NCBI GenBank assembly: GCA_910574455.1
Contig: CAJSYZ010000007.1
Location: forward strand, 1,612,001-1,676,000
Source: Trichaptum fuscoviolaceum
Lineage: Eukaryota > Basidiomycota > Agaricomycetes > Hymenochaetales > Trichaptaceae
Reading direction: 5' to 3'
Length of the DNA: 64,000 nucleotides
The position numbers and the translations under genes are program-made. Under the pieces are notes generated by a model. The model saw nothing but the letters and a program-made list of their open reading frames with translations. It was not told the DNA's origin and searched no databases. This document shows positions 14,053-23,408 of the stretch, piece after piece; the first letter of the stretch is position 1, and each line of letters begins with the position of its first letter.

Positions 14053-14630
14053 TGTTACGACCTAGAGTGGTTCCTTCGCTTTCGAGACCCTGAATCGGAC
14101 ACAGACGACGATCGGACGCAATGAGCGGTGGTTCTCACTCTGAGAAGCACTTTACAAGTCAATTAAGCTATTCTACACATCAGAGCTAAAGATAAACACA
14201 TCACCTGAGAAGCACTTTACAAGAGGCCAAAAGTGGAGTGCTTCGCAGGGGGATCCGCGGTTTTGATGAACAAAGGTAAAAACTATACAGTACCAAGCCA
14301 CTGGACCCTGATCCGACTAGGTCCGACCTATACCGCTGACGTAAGTCGGAGTTCGGGGTCCCGCTCTAGTCGGGGTCCCGCATCGGTAGAGCGGAGGTTC
14401 GAGTCGGAGTGGCGAAGAAGAAAGAAAGAAAGGAGAATTGTTTGCAGGGCGCTTGTCCTAGCGGCCTGCAAACATACAGGCAAGTAATCTATGCAAAAAG
14501 GAAGAGAATCGGAGTTAAAGAAAGTCCGGTTTCGGACCGGACATGTCGGGGATCCGACTCGGAGTGTGATCGTAAAAGAAAATAAAAGAAAAATAAAAGA
14601 AATAAAATAACCTGAGGCGGATTCCTGACA
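14053..14630 (-). repeat. 3' LTR of the chromovirus (578 bp)
   Basis: Pairs with 19818-20393. Inside is a 19-bp direct repeat (14140-14158 and 14205-14223). A tRNA-like string lies near 14382-14412 (GGTAGAGCGG next to GGTTCGAGTC, plus strand). Confidence 0.95.
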
Positions 14631-14642
14631 TTATCCCCCTCC
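14631..14642 (-). promoter_or_regulatory. polypurine tract
   Basis: In the element sense GGAGGGGGATAA abuts the 3' LTR, the expected plus-strand primer for reverse transcription. Confidence 0.8.
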
Positions 14643-14672
14643 AAGGGCGCTCCTAAAGAGCGCGCGCGTTCG

Positions 14673-17600
14673 TTAGCGAATGGCGTCGGGGTACCGACGA
14701 TAGAACTTTCGGATAACGGCGGGGGCATGCTCCATGTCCGCGGCATCGATCCATTGGTCTTCCTCGGGTCCATAGCCTTTCCAGCGAACCAAATACTGCA
14801 GAGTCCGACCTCGACCGCTTCGGCGCGAATTAAGGACTTCGGATACTTCGTATTCAATGTCGCCGTCGACGTTTACGGGTTCTGGCGGTGTCTGGACGCG
14901 ACCAGGAATGGTGTCCGGTGTATACTTCGTGAGGAGCGACACATGGAACACTGGGTGAATCCGCATAGTCGCAGGCAGCTGAAGCTCGTAATTCAAGAGT
15001 CCGATCTTCCGCAAAACCGTGTAGGGTCCGAGTCTCCGCGGATTCAGCTTGCGCGTGCCCGGTATTGCGATATTCCGTGCGTCGAGCCATACCTTGTCTC
15101 CTGGTCGGATGTCCGGCGTGTCTGCATGTCCCTGGTCGTAGTACCGCTTCATCCGCTCCGCGGCAACTTCGAGAGCCGCGCGAGCGTCCTCCTGAGCCTT
15201 CTGAAGCAGGTCGAGTCGGTTGTCCGCTGCAGGTACCGTCGAAAGTCCGGCACTCGGTACAATGGTGAACTCGGGGTCGTATCCATACAGCAGTGCGAAG
15301 GGAGACACCTTGGTAGCGGAGTGCGCTCGCGTGTTGTGCGCAAACTCCGCCATGGGCAGTAACTCCGACCAATTTTCCTGTCGGACGTCGGTGAACGCGC
15401 GGAGATACTGTTCCAACTCCTGGTTCACCCGCTCGGTCTGACCGTCCGTTTGCGGGTGGAAGGATGTCGATGTTGCGCCCTCAATCCCAAGTCGATGGAG
15501 TACCGCCTTCATAAACCGGGACACGAACTGCGTACCCCGGTCCGAAATGACTTTGCGCGGCGTGCCATGGTGTTTCCAAACTTCGGACACAAACAAGTCG
15601 GCCGTCCGCGCAGAGTCAATATCCGAGGTCGTCGGTATGAAATGGGCCTGCTTGGTGAGTCGGTCTACAACCACGAAGATGGCGTCGTATTCACCGGACT
15701 GTGGCAGCTGTGTAATGAAGTCGCACGAAATGACCTGCCACGGTCCGTCTGGTACTTCGTTGGGCTGCAGCGGACCAACCGGACGTTGTGGGATATTCTT
15801 CGTCCGCATACAAGTGTCACAGCCCGACACGTACCGCTCGACGAAGGTAGACATACCAGGCCACCAGTAGTTCCGACTCACCAGCTCGTAGGTCTTCCAA
15901 CGACCCGGATGTCCGACCGGAAGCAAATCGTGGTGTAACTTGACGATATCGCGGCGGATCTCCTCGTCCTTCGGCACATAGACCTTACCCCGGTACAGCA
16001 GCAGCCCATCCTCCGTGTTCCACTCCTCCAGATCGTTCGCCAGCGCGCGCGGAGCCCCTTCCTTCACTTTCTCAATCGCCTCGACCAATTCCTCGTCAAA
16101 CCTCTCGGACTCCCGAATCCTCCGCAACAACTCCGTATCCCCCTCTGCCCGGACCATCCCTCGTCGCATCGCCAACGTATAGAAGCGGTTCGTGTCCAGA
16201 AGGACCTTGTTCGTATTGTCCGGTCCGTCAGGACGAAGATCTTCGCGCCTGGACAAAGCATCCGGCTTTCCACCAAGTCGGCCGGGGCGGTGACGGATCA
16301 GAAAGTCAAAACGGCTAAGGAACAAGCTCCAGCGGGCCTGGCGTCTCGTAAGGTTTCGGGCTTCAGCAAAGAAGAGCAGATTTCGGTGGTCCGACACAAT
16401 ATCGATTTTGTGCGGACTTCCTTCGAGATAGTGCCGCCACTCGTCCAAGGCTCGGACGATGGCTAGAAGCTCCTTGTCGTGGATCTCATAGTTCCTCTCC
16501 GCATCGCCCAGGGACTTCGAATAGTAGGCCACTGGGTGAATGTCACCGTCTGGTCCGATCTGCGAAAGTACCGCTCCGGTCGCGAAGTCCGAAGCATCGC
16601 ATTCGAGGATGAAGGGTTTCTCAAGGTCGGGCATCGCAAGGACCGGTGCCTCAGCAAACTTCTTCTTCAGACCATCGAAGGACTCTTGCTGGCGGGTAGT
16701 CCAGCGCCACTGGACATCCTTCCGCAACAATTCGGTCATGGGAACCGCCAGCTTCGAGAAGTCCTTGATAAAACGTCGGTAGAAGTTTGCGAACCCCAAG
16801 AAAGCCTGAATGTCCTTCACCTTCGCCGGAGTCGGCCAGTCGGCCACCGCTTCGACCTTCTTCGGATCCATCGAGATAATTCCAGAGCCAATGATCATAC
16901 CCAGGTACTCAATGGAGTCCTTGTGGAACTCGCACTTTTCGGGCTTACAGAACAGGTCGTACTTTTCCAAACGTCGGAGTACCTCCTTAACGTGTTCCTC
17001 GTGCTCCGACTCGTTCTCCGAAAAAATGCAGATGTCATCGAGGTAGATAATGACAATAACATCCAGCATGTCCTTGAAGAGCTCATTCATCATCCGCTGA
17101 AACGTAGCAGGTGCGTTCGTAAGTCCGAAAGTCATAACGGTCGGTTCGAAGTGGCCCTCCTGAGTCCGAAAAGCGGCCTTCCACTCGTCGCCTTCCTTGA
17201 TGCGGATATTGTTGTATCCGGCCCGCAAGTCGAGCTTGGTGAAAACGCGGGCCTTCTTCAAGGAATCAATGAGTTCGGTGGTCAGCGGGAGCGGGTACCG
17301 ATTTTTGACGGTGATCTCATTGAGTTTTCGGTAGTCGACGACCATCCGAAGCGATCCGTCCTTCTTTTTGATGAAGAAGACCGGAGCAGCGGCGGGGGAC
17401 TTCGACGGACGGATGTAGCCCTTGCGGAGGTTCTCCTCAATGAACTCCTTCAAGGCTGCACGTTCCGCCGGTGCCATAGGATAGATCTTACTGTACGAAG
17501 GGGTCGATCCGGGCTCCAAGTCGATCGCATGGTCGAACGGCTTCCTCTCGGGCAACCGTTCGGCCTCTGACTTCGAAAACACCTTCGCAAACTCGCGGTA

Positions 17601-18482
17601 CTGCGGGGGGACCATCTCCTCGAAGGACTTGTCACCCTCCTTCACTGCCGACTTCTCTGCAATCGCCTGCGACCAGGTATACGAGGCCGCAACTTTATGC
17701 ACAAAGTCCGGATCGTCCGCCACATAGAACTGCTCCGCGTCATGGTAGATGTCCATGTACTTTTCGGAGTACCGAAATCCGGGGGGAATCTTCGCAAGGT
17801 CGTCAGACTCACTGTCCGACTCATCTGAATCATCACCGACTTCCGCAACGCAGACTCTCGCATGGGGCTGCGGTCGCGGTCGCATCTGTCGACTGTTCTT
17901 GCATCGCGCGGCCCGCAACTTGCGAACGGCGCGGGGTAGCGGTTGTCCGGCTTCTACGACTCTTGCCGCTTCGACAGGGCGGCATTCCTTCGGACATCGC
18001 GTAAAGCTGATGGTCTCGTCGTTCCAATCAATCTCCGGGTTATGGTGGTGTAGCCAATCTATCCCAATGATCAACGGATAGTCTCCGATGTTTGCCACTG
18101 TGGCATCGACTTCTTCTTTGTGTCCACCGATCTCCAGAGTAAGTCGGACTTGGTCTGTAATCGGACCACTCTGGTTCAGCGAATCGTCGGCGTTGTACAC
18201 CTTGATTGGTCGGTCGAGAGGACGAGTACGTAGTCCGAACTTCCGCACCAGCTTCTGGTTGATAATCACCAAAAATGCACCGCAGTCTAGCAGCGCTCTC
18301 ATGCTCAAAATCTTTCGGCCGTCACTTATTCTCACTGGGACATGGATGAATCGACGCAAACTCTTGTGTATTAGCGAAGTACGATTGTACACAGAGGGAT
18401 CGGATACATCATCATCTAACAGCGAAAATCGGTTCGGGGTCTTTGGCGGAACGACCGCGCGCCTAGACCCACTCAAAAACCC
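14673..18482 (-). CDS. pol: pol polyprotein: protease, reverse transcriptase, RNase H, integrase, chromodomain
   Basis: Uninterrupted frame of about 1267 codons ending with TAA at 14673-14675. In order: retropepsin region with DCGA where D-S/T-G is usual; RT with YLDDICIF; RNase H with FILECDASDF; integrase HHCC zinc finger (HH..H..C..C around HHDLLPVGHPGRW and GCDTCMRTK) and DDE core (CDFITQLP, SDRGTQF); a GPF-like linker; and a C-terminal chromodomain (YEVSEVLNSRR, YLVRWKGYGPEEDQW). The frame has no ATG at its start. It overlaps the gag stop in the -1 frame, so it is probably made as a Gag-Pol fusion by -1 ribosomal slippage at 18476-18482. Confidence 0.93.
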   Translation of the reverse strand, partial: GFLSGSRRAVVPPKTPNRFSLLDDDVSDPSVYNRTSLIHKSLRRFIHVPVRISDGRKILSMRALLDCGAFLVIINQKLVRKFGLRTRPLDRPIKVYNADDSLNQSGPITDQVRLTLEIGGHKEEVDATVANIGDYPLIIGIDWLHHHNPEIDWNDETISFTRCPKECRPVEAARVVEAGQPLPRAVRKLRAARCKNSRQMRPRPQPHARVCVAEVGDDSDESDSESDDLAKIPPGFRYSEKYMDIYHDAEQFYVADDPDFVHKVAASYTWSQAIAEKSAVKEGDKSFEEMVPPQYREFAKVFSKSEAERLPERKPFDHAIDLEPGSTPSYSKIYPMAPAERAALKEFIEENLRKGYIRPSKSPAAAPVFFIKKKDGSLRMVVDYRKLNEITVKNRYPLPLTTELIDSLKKARVFTKLDLRAGYNNIRIKEGDEWKAAFRTQEGHFEPTVMTFGLTNAPATFQRMMNELFKDMLDVIVIIYLDDICIFSENESEHEEHVKEVLRRLEKYDLFCKPEKCEFHKDSIEYLGMIIGSGIISMDPKKVEAVADWPTPAKVKDIQAFLGFANFYRRFIKDFSKLAVPMTELLRKDVQWRWTTRQQESFDGLKKKFAEAPVLAMPDLEKPFILECDASDFATGAVLSQIGPDGDIHPVAYYSKSLGDAERNYEIHDKELLAIVRALDEWRHYLEGSPHKIDIVSDHRNLLFFAEARNLTRRQARWSLFLSRFDFLIRHRPGRLGGKPDALSRREDLRPDGPDNTNKVLLDTNRFYTLAMRRGMVRAEGDTELLRRIRESERFDEELVEAIEKVKEGAPRALANDLEEWNTEDGLLLYRGKVYVPKDEEIRRDIVKLHHDLLPVGHPGRWKTYELVSRNYWWPGMSTFVERYVSGCDTCMRTKNIPQRPVGPLQPNEVPDGPWQVISCDFITQLPQSGEYDAIFVVVDRLTKQAHFIPTTSDIDSARTADLFVSEVWKHHGTPRKVISDRGTQFVSRFMKAVLHRLGIEGATSTSFHPQTDGQTERVNQELEQYLRAFTDVRQENWSELLPMAEFAHNTRAHSATKVSPFALLYGYDPEFTIVPSAGLSTVPAADNRLDLLQKAQEDARAALEVAAERMKRYYDQGHADTPDIRPGDKVWLDARNIAIPGTRKLNPRRLGPYTVLRKIGLLNYELQLPATMRIHPVFHVSLLTKYTPDTIPGRVQTPPEPVNVDGDIEYEVSEVLNSRRSGRGRTLQYLVRWKGYGPEEDQWIDAADMEHAPAVIRKFYRRYPDAIR
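18473..18482 (-). promoter_or_regulatory. -1 ribosomal frameshift site at the gag stop
   Basis: The gag frame ends GGT TTT TGA. The heptamer G GGT TTT fits the canonical X XXY YYZ slippery pattern, and slipping back one base continues GGG TTT TTG AGT directly into pol. No ATG exists to start pol independently. Confidence 0.7.
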
Positions 18483-19753
18483 TGACTCTTGAGAGCAGCT
18501 GCTACCGCTTTGGCGATTTCGTCAACGGTCGGAGTGCGAGCGGCGTTCACGGTCGGAGTCTCGTCGCGGACTTCCTCGAGGGTCGCAGTCGGTGTCTTGG
18601 GAGCGGCGGCGGGCGCAGAGGCGGCGGGCGGAGCGGTGGATGACGAGGCGGCGGTCTGTGAAGCCACCTTCGATCGGACATTTGATCTCTTGCTCCGCTG
18701 CGGACAGTCTCGAGCCAGATGTCCATGCTCACCGCACTGGAAGCAGAGTCCGCGGCGCATCATCTCTTCGGTGCTCAAGCGGTCGATGTCCATCGCGTCG
18801 GGGTCCCGAGTCGGTCCGCGCGAAGCGGAGTGGTGTGTCTGCGAGCGGGAGCCCCAGTTCGGACTCCAGTTGTTCTGCTTGAAGCCAGTCCGACGTGCAC
18901 GCAAGTCCTCATCGTATTCGCAAAGCAGTCGGACCCACTGGTCAAAGCTCTTGGTCTCCCGGATCTCCTTGCTCGCCAGATCGTAGCGGAACTGACTGCT
19001 GAGTCCGGTCTCAAACACCAACATCTTCCCTTCCATCCCCCAGTCCACCTCCGACTCCACCAGCAACGCACGAAACTTCGCCGCATACTCCGACACCGTG
19101 TCCTTGCCCTGGCGCAGTTTCATAAGCTCCTGTCCGGCGTGGCGCTTGATGTTCGGACGTCCGAACGCGGACTGGAGGGACGCCAGGAAGAGTTCCAAAT
19201 CGGTCATGAGAGCGGGGACTTCGGTGCCCTCGAGGGCGGCGGTTGTGTGCGGACGAGCCCATTGTTCAGCGGGCCCGCGGAGTAGCGAAGCTGCCCATAG
19301 ACAGGCCATCGTCGGACTGCCTACAAACTCCTGGGGGCGCATCCGGACATAAAGTCGGACCTTCTGCGACCACTCCTCAAAGCTGATACTCTCCGTCTCC
19401 TTATCTTTCGGAGTACGCCCATAGAACGCGGGCGGGGCACCGACCTTCGGACCCTTGGGAGTGCGGGTCGCGCCTTCCTGCGCATTTCGGACAAACAGGT
19501 TCATGAAGTCGTGGAGGCGCTGGTTTTCGGCGGTCACCTCCTGCAGGTGTGACTGGAGAGGTCGGGTGGCATCATTGATAGCCTGGAGGACGTCTGGGGG
19601 GAGGTCTCCGCCCTGCTGGGGCGGTGGTGCGGTCTGGGCGGGAGCAGCACCCGGAGTCGGAGTCGGAGCAGCGCCTGGCGCGGGCGCTGCTTGCGCGGGG
19701 TTGATCGGGTCGGTCATATCTTCGTCGGAGTCTTCTTGTCCGAATCTTCCCAT
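18473..19753 (-). CDS. gag: Gag capsid/nucleocapsid protein of the chromovirus
   Basis: 426 aa from the ATG at 19751-19753. Pro/Ala-rich N-terminus, then a helical capsid-like segment (YGRTPKDKETESISFEEW, GPAEQWARPH, GKDTVSEYAAKFRALLVE) and one CCHC zinc knuckle, CFQCGEHGHLARDC, near residue 340. It forms the virus-like particle and packages element RNA. It overlaps pol by the slippery site. Length and order are normal for fungal Ty3/Gypsy elements. Confidence 0.93.
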   Translation of the reverse strand: MGRFGQEDSDEDMTDPINPAQAAPAPGAAPTPTPGAAPAQTAPPPQQGGDLPPDVLQAINDATRPLQSHLQEVTAENQRLHDFMNLFVRNAQEGATRTPKGPKVGAPPAFYGRTPKDKETESISFEEWSQKVRLYVRMRPQEFVGSPTMACLWAASLLRGPAEQWARPHTTAALEGTEVPALMTDLELFLASLQSAFGRPNIKRHAGQELMKLRQGKDTVSEYAAKFRALLVESEVDWGMEGKMLVFETGLSSQFRYDLASKEIRETKSFDQWVRLLCEYDEDLRARRTGFKQNNWSPNWGSRSQTHHSASRGPTRDPDAMDIDRLSTEEMMRRGLCFQCGEHGHLARDCPQRSKRSNVRSKVASQTAASSSTAPPAASAPAAAPKTPTATLEEVRDETPTVNAARTPTVDEIAKAVAAALKSQGF

Positions 19754-19804
19754 TCAGAGGGATCAAAAATCGGTCGGTGCAATCGCAGGGCGTCGAAAGA
19801 ACAA

Positions 19805-19817
19805 ACTTTTGGCCTAA
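19805..19817 (-). promoter_or_regulatory. primer-binding site, apparently self-primed
   Basis: Two bases past the 5' LTR the element sense reads AGGCCAAAAGT. It is the exact 11-base complement of ACTTTTGGCCT inside the LTR (19989-19999). Tf1 and its relatives prime reverse transcription by folding back the mRNA 5' end onto such a site. I did not identify a tRNA match. Confidence 0.65.
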
Positions 19818-20393
19818 TGTTACGACCTAGAGTGGTTCCTTCGCTTTCGAGACCCTGAATCGGACACAGACGACGATCGGACGCAATGAGCGGTGGTTCT
19901 CACTCTGAGAAGCACTTTACAAGTCAATTAAGCTATTCTACACATCAGAGCTAAAGATAAACACATCACCTGAGAAGCACTTTACAAGAGGCCAAAAGTG
20001 GAGTGCTTCGCAGGGGGATCCGCGGTTTTGATGAACAAAGGTAAAAACTATACAGTACCAAGCCACTGGACCCTGATCCGACTAGGTCCCACCTATACCG
20101 CTGACGTAAGTCGGAGTTCGGGGTCCCGCTCTAGTCGGGGTCCCGCATCGGTAGAGCGGAGGTTCGAGTCGGAGTGGCGGAAGAAAGAAAGAAAGGAGAA
20201 TTGTTTGCAGGGCGCTTGTCCTAGCGGCCTGCAAACATACAGGCAAGTAATCTATGCAAAAAGGAAGAGAATCGGAGTTAAAGAAAGTCCGGTTTCGGAC
20301 CGGACATGTCGGGGATCCGACTCGGAGTGTGATCGTAAAAGAAAATAAAAGAAAAATAAAAGAAATAAAATAACCTGAGGCGGATTCCTGACA
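19818..20393 (-). repeat. 5' LTR of the chromovirus (576 bp)
   Basis: Near-identical to 14053-14630. In element sense a TATA-like CTGTATAG lies about 45 bases upstream of ACTTTTGGCCT (19999-19989), a plausible transcript start. Confidence 0.95.
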
Positions 20394-20398
20394 ACTTC
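20394..20398. repeat. 5-bp target-site duplication ACTTC (right copy)
   Basis: Matches 14048-14052 and ends the host exon fragment. Confidence 0.9.
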
Positions 20399-21174
20399 TC
20401 CCACTATTTTTTCGAGCTTGACAGTCGGAGTCGGATGCTGGAACCAGAGACGAGGGTTTAAGAGCAGTTGGGACCAGGTCGGGTTTTTGGGCCAGACTTC
20501 CGGGTAGACAACGCGCGCCCAATCTGTCAGATCGACACAGGAGCGCACAGAGGTGCAAAACTTGCGCTTTATACGCACTGCGTCACCTGCCATTTCTTCT
20601 GGTTGGCCACCTCGCAGGAGAAAAGATAAGTTATTCATACCGTTGATTCCAGCTGAAACTTTCATGACTGTACCATCCCCAAGGAGTTGCGCCAACGTAG
20701 GAGGAAGGTCAGTAAGAGTATGCGTCCTGACCAGATAAACCTGGTTTTGAACTGCGAGTTGGATGAGGTCTACGCGATGATTGGACCCTTTTCCGCCACT
20801 TGCCCACTCGATGTCGATCGAGACAAATCTCCTAGCTGGTACCTGTGGCAAAGATGCATATATTGCAGTCATTGCGTTGTCCACATCCAAGCCCGTGCAA
20901 CACTGTATCGGAACTATATTATGGGGCCTATATTCATCTAATTCGGAGAGAGGTGTTGGTGGTACCCCGAGGAAATCAAGAAACGTTTGCAGTTTCTTGT
21001 GTATCTAGCAACAAGTCAGTGTACAGATCTTGATATGAATGAAACAAGTACCTTCGTTTGAGCCCTTGCTGTCCAGCGTTGAACGAGCTGAAAGCGGAGG
21101 ACGGTGCGGAGGTGCAGGCGTGCGTAATCAAGGGAGAGGAGGATGAGAAGGATAGTACGAAGATTTGAGAACAT
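20394..21174 (-). pseudogene. DEDDy 3'-5' exonuclease gene, 5' fragment (upstream of LTR element)
   Basis: ATG at 21172-21174, exon 1 21052-21174, a 47-bp intron, then exon 2 from 21004 to the insertion point. A hydrophobic N-terminal segment (FSNLRTILLILLSLDYARL) suggests a signal anchor or organelle leader. Exonuclease marks: RRFVSIDIEWASGG (motif I, D-x-E), the DLIQLAVQ strand and RSCVDLTDWARVV. Together with 13787-14047 the pre-insertion gene is 918 nt (305 aa) with every phase correct, so the gene was intact until the element entered. As it stands the transcript runs into the LTR and cannot encode the last motif. Close to WRN/RNase D-like exonucleases; substrate unknown. Confidence 0.85.
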
Positions 21175-22172
21175 GATTCACGGTGGAATGGCTGGATGAT
21201 GATCTTGGGGACGATACCCGCTCCCACTTCACACTTATACAAAGTAGTTGAAGTCAGTTTTCTGATTTCCCATTCTTCTAGAAAGAGAGAGGGAGCTATT
21301 AGTGCTTTGTACTATGACTCGGATAAACCGCAAGTTGAACTGATAGTAGGAGATGACAAATGATTTCTTCCGGATGACTTGATTATAAGGCTTCTTTTCA
21401 TTTTAAGCACAAACGAACAAGAAAATGAGTCATGTTAACTCCGAAGAAGTCGGGAGGATACAACCCACTGCACAAGAAGCTGCTCCATCAGCTCTAGAAG
21501 GATTTCGAAGAAAGCCACGAGTAACTCACCATACAACCAGTCATCCCTGTACTCAACCCGAAACTTGAACTAGAACCGTGCCAAAATGGGAAATGGGCCA
21601 ACTTGAACTTGAATGCATCCCAACCCGCTTCGGAAGGAGTAATTTGCATGAAGGCGCGTTTCTCGTCCTCGGAGCTGAGGGAATCGCGCTGTCGGCCGAC
21701 GATCAACTCATACTGCACATTGAAACCGAGCGTTCTCCATTTAGGCGGCAATGGTGGCGGGGCAGAGGTGTTTGGCAAGGAATGGGGACACGACAACTTG
21801 GATGATGTCGAAAATGCAGTTATAATCATTCCCTTCGCTGCATTTGCAAATTGAGTTGTGAGTCGCTTTGTCGACGTCTGGTGGACTTTGTGCATGCAAG
21901 CGGAATATTGGGACGCATCAAACTGCCCGGTGATACATAGCCCCGTATATACGAATCCGACCGCGCAACTTCGCAACTTTTCTCTCCTCACTGTTGTATG
22001 TGTTGAGAGAGCGTAGCTGTTCAGCATCCTTCCCATGTTTTTGGGCTCTTTCGCCGCTCAGGCCAGGCGAACTTAGGCTTAGATGTCGATTGAGCAGGGA
22101 TCCCTGAGGTGAGTGTAGACGGTAGGGATAGAGACTCGTCCCCTGACTGCTCAGTGCAAGTCCTGTGGCCGC
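21175..22172. other. intergenic; one unconvincing open frame (21494-22036, minus)
   Basis: A 180-codon minus-strand frame contains a protein-like stretch (PPPLPPKWRTLGFNVQYE, KRAFMQITPSEAGWDAFKF) and a possible 5' splice site near 21527. I cannot place it in a family or find the other exons. It may be an unrecognised gene or the tail of the WD40 relic. Confidence 0.3.
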
Positions 22173-22451
22173 TTATTGTTGAGCTGGAGATGGTCGAGGA
22201 AAAGAGGAACGATGAAACGAGAAGAAGCTGACGCGGCCATCGTTCCTTCCGGTGACAAGAAAGTCGGAGTCGTACTGAAAAGTTGTCACTGACGAGTCGG
22301 GGATGAATGAATGTGAAGAAAATCATACCCATTTGCAGATTCCATACGCGAACGGATGTGTCCAATCCCCCACGCCCAAGAAAAAAGACAATACAATTTT
22401 CGGCGTAAATCTTATGCAGATTTTCTCGGAGAACGTATGGACATTCCCCGT
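22173..22451 (-). pseudogene. WD40 (Cdc4/FBXW7-like) relic, 3' fragment
   Basis: In the minus strand the frame crossing the insertion point reads GECPYVLREN, then GGLDTSVRVWNLQ (a clear WD blade end), an apparent short intron, and VTTFQYDSDFLVTGRNDGRV before a stop at 22173-22175. This resembles blades of SCF F-box proteins such as Cdc4, but a blade seems missing and glycine/histidine positions are eroded. It continues at 27356 on the far side of the LTR element. Confidence 0.6.
22448..22451. repeat. 4-bp target-site duplication CCGT (left copy)
   Basis: Matches 27356-27359 and abuts the TGT end of the LTR. Confidence 0.75.
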
Positions 22452-23396
22452 TGTAAACTAGATAGGTACTCAGGGGGTGGAGTGTAGCTAAATAACCCAA
22501 TAAAAGAATGATAGAAAGAGAGACGGAAAGAAGAGGAGAAACAGCGAAGGAAAACTAAGAAAACCAACTAACGGCCCAACCGTCGTCCGTAAGACGGAGT
22601 CTTCGCGCGTCGCTCGAGAGGAATCGATGGCCGTCGAGGCCCGTACTCGTCGTTCCGTCGAAAGAACTAAGTCAACCAGCAGAACGCGCCTATGCGCAGA
22701 CTCCAGTCAACCGTCCGTAAGTATGTCTTCTGCGTGCGCCCGCAATCGTCGCTCGCGAGAAGTCCGAAGACAAGAAACAAAAAGGACTCTTGCACGTCCG
22801 TAAAAGTGTCGCGCGCCCGTAAGAAAGTCGCGCGCCGCCGTAGTCGAAGCCCGAGGACAAGAAACAGACAAGAAACCAGAAGAAACGAGTCCTAAAGCAC
22901 GCGCAACAGCGCAGACGTCAGACTCGTTCCCGTTCACGCTCTCGCACGTCGTGGTTGGGGAAAGGTAAGTTCTTTTCACACGGTCTACATGACGCGACTA
23001 ACACAAGTTAATACCGCGTGTGAACCGGCTACTCCGGCCACGCAAACTACCCCGGAACCGTTGTCTTTGTTCCCGTCCCTCAATTGGCAACCCGTTTCCC
23101 ACGCCACTCGCGCACGTCGCCACACTCTAAGTGTCCGGCCGGACGCATATCCCGCAAGCTCGTTTGCTCGTCCACCCCTCGCATTGTCCGTTGTGTGATC
23201 GCCGGTGAGCTCTGTGACTTGTATGCTCTATTACTCGTGCTCAGGTACAGTTTTCCCTTTGCTATTTAGCTTCGAGTGTCGACCGGGAGCCTTTCTGCTC
23301 GTCCGGTGTCCGGTGTATGCACCCGGATTCCGTACGGATGCCTCTGCTGCGTCCGGCGGGCGTCGTACGAACACTGGACGCAGTCCAGGTGTTACA
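22452..23396 (-). repeat. 3' LTR of the Gag-only element (945 bp)
   Basis: Same sequence as 26411-27355. It is unusually long relative to the internal region and rich in CG-containing words (GTCCG, CGTCG). Confidence 0.93.
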
Positions 23397-23408
23397 CCTC
23401 CTCCCCAC
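23397..23408 (-). promoter_or_regulatory. polypurine tract
   Basis: GTGGGGAGGAGG in the element sense lies immediately before the 3' LTR. Confidence 0.75.

Larger units (their letters stand above)
14053..20393 (-). mobile_element. full-length Ty3/Gypsy LTR retrotransposon, Tf1/sushi-type chromovirus
   Basis: 6341-bp element on the minus strand: 5' LTR 19818-20393, self-complementary priming region 19805-19817, gag 18473-19753, pol 14673 to about 18482, polypurine tract 14631-14642, 3' LTR 14053-14630. LTRs begin TGTCAGG and end GTAACA. By eye they differ by one substitution (G/C in the GGTCCSACC context) and a small indel with a neighbouring G/A change in an AAGAA run, out of about 577 bp, so insertion is recent. 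Domain order PR-RT-RNaseH-IN-chromodomain defines a chromovirus. Both frames are open, so it may still be mobile. It disrupts a host exonuclease exon. Confidence 0.95.

Noticed and set aside
14382..14412. A functional tRNA gene in the LTR
   Set aside because: A- and B-box words are adjacent, leaving no room for the anticodon arm; kept only as an observation.
16479..17570. 363-codon plus-strand frame
   Set aside because: Antisense shadow of the reverse transcriptase region of pol.
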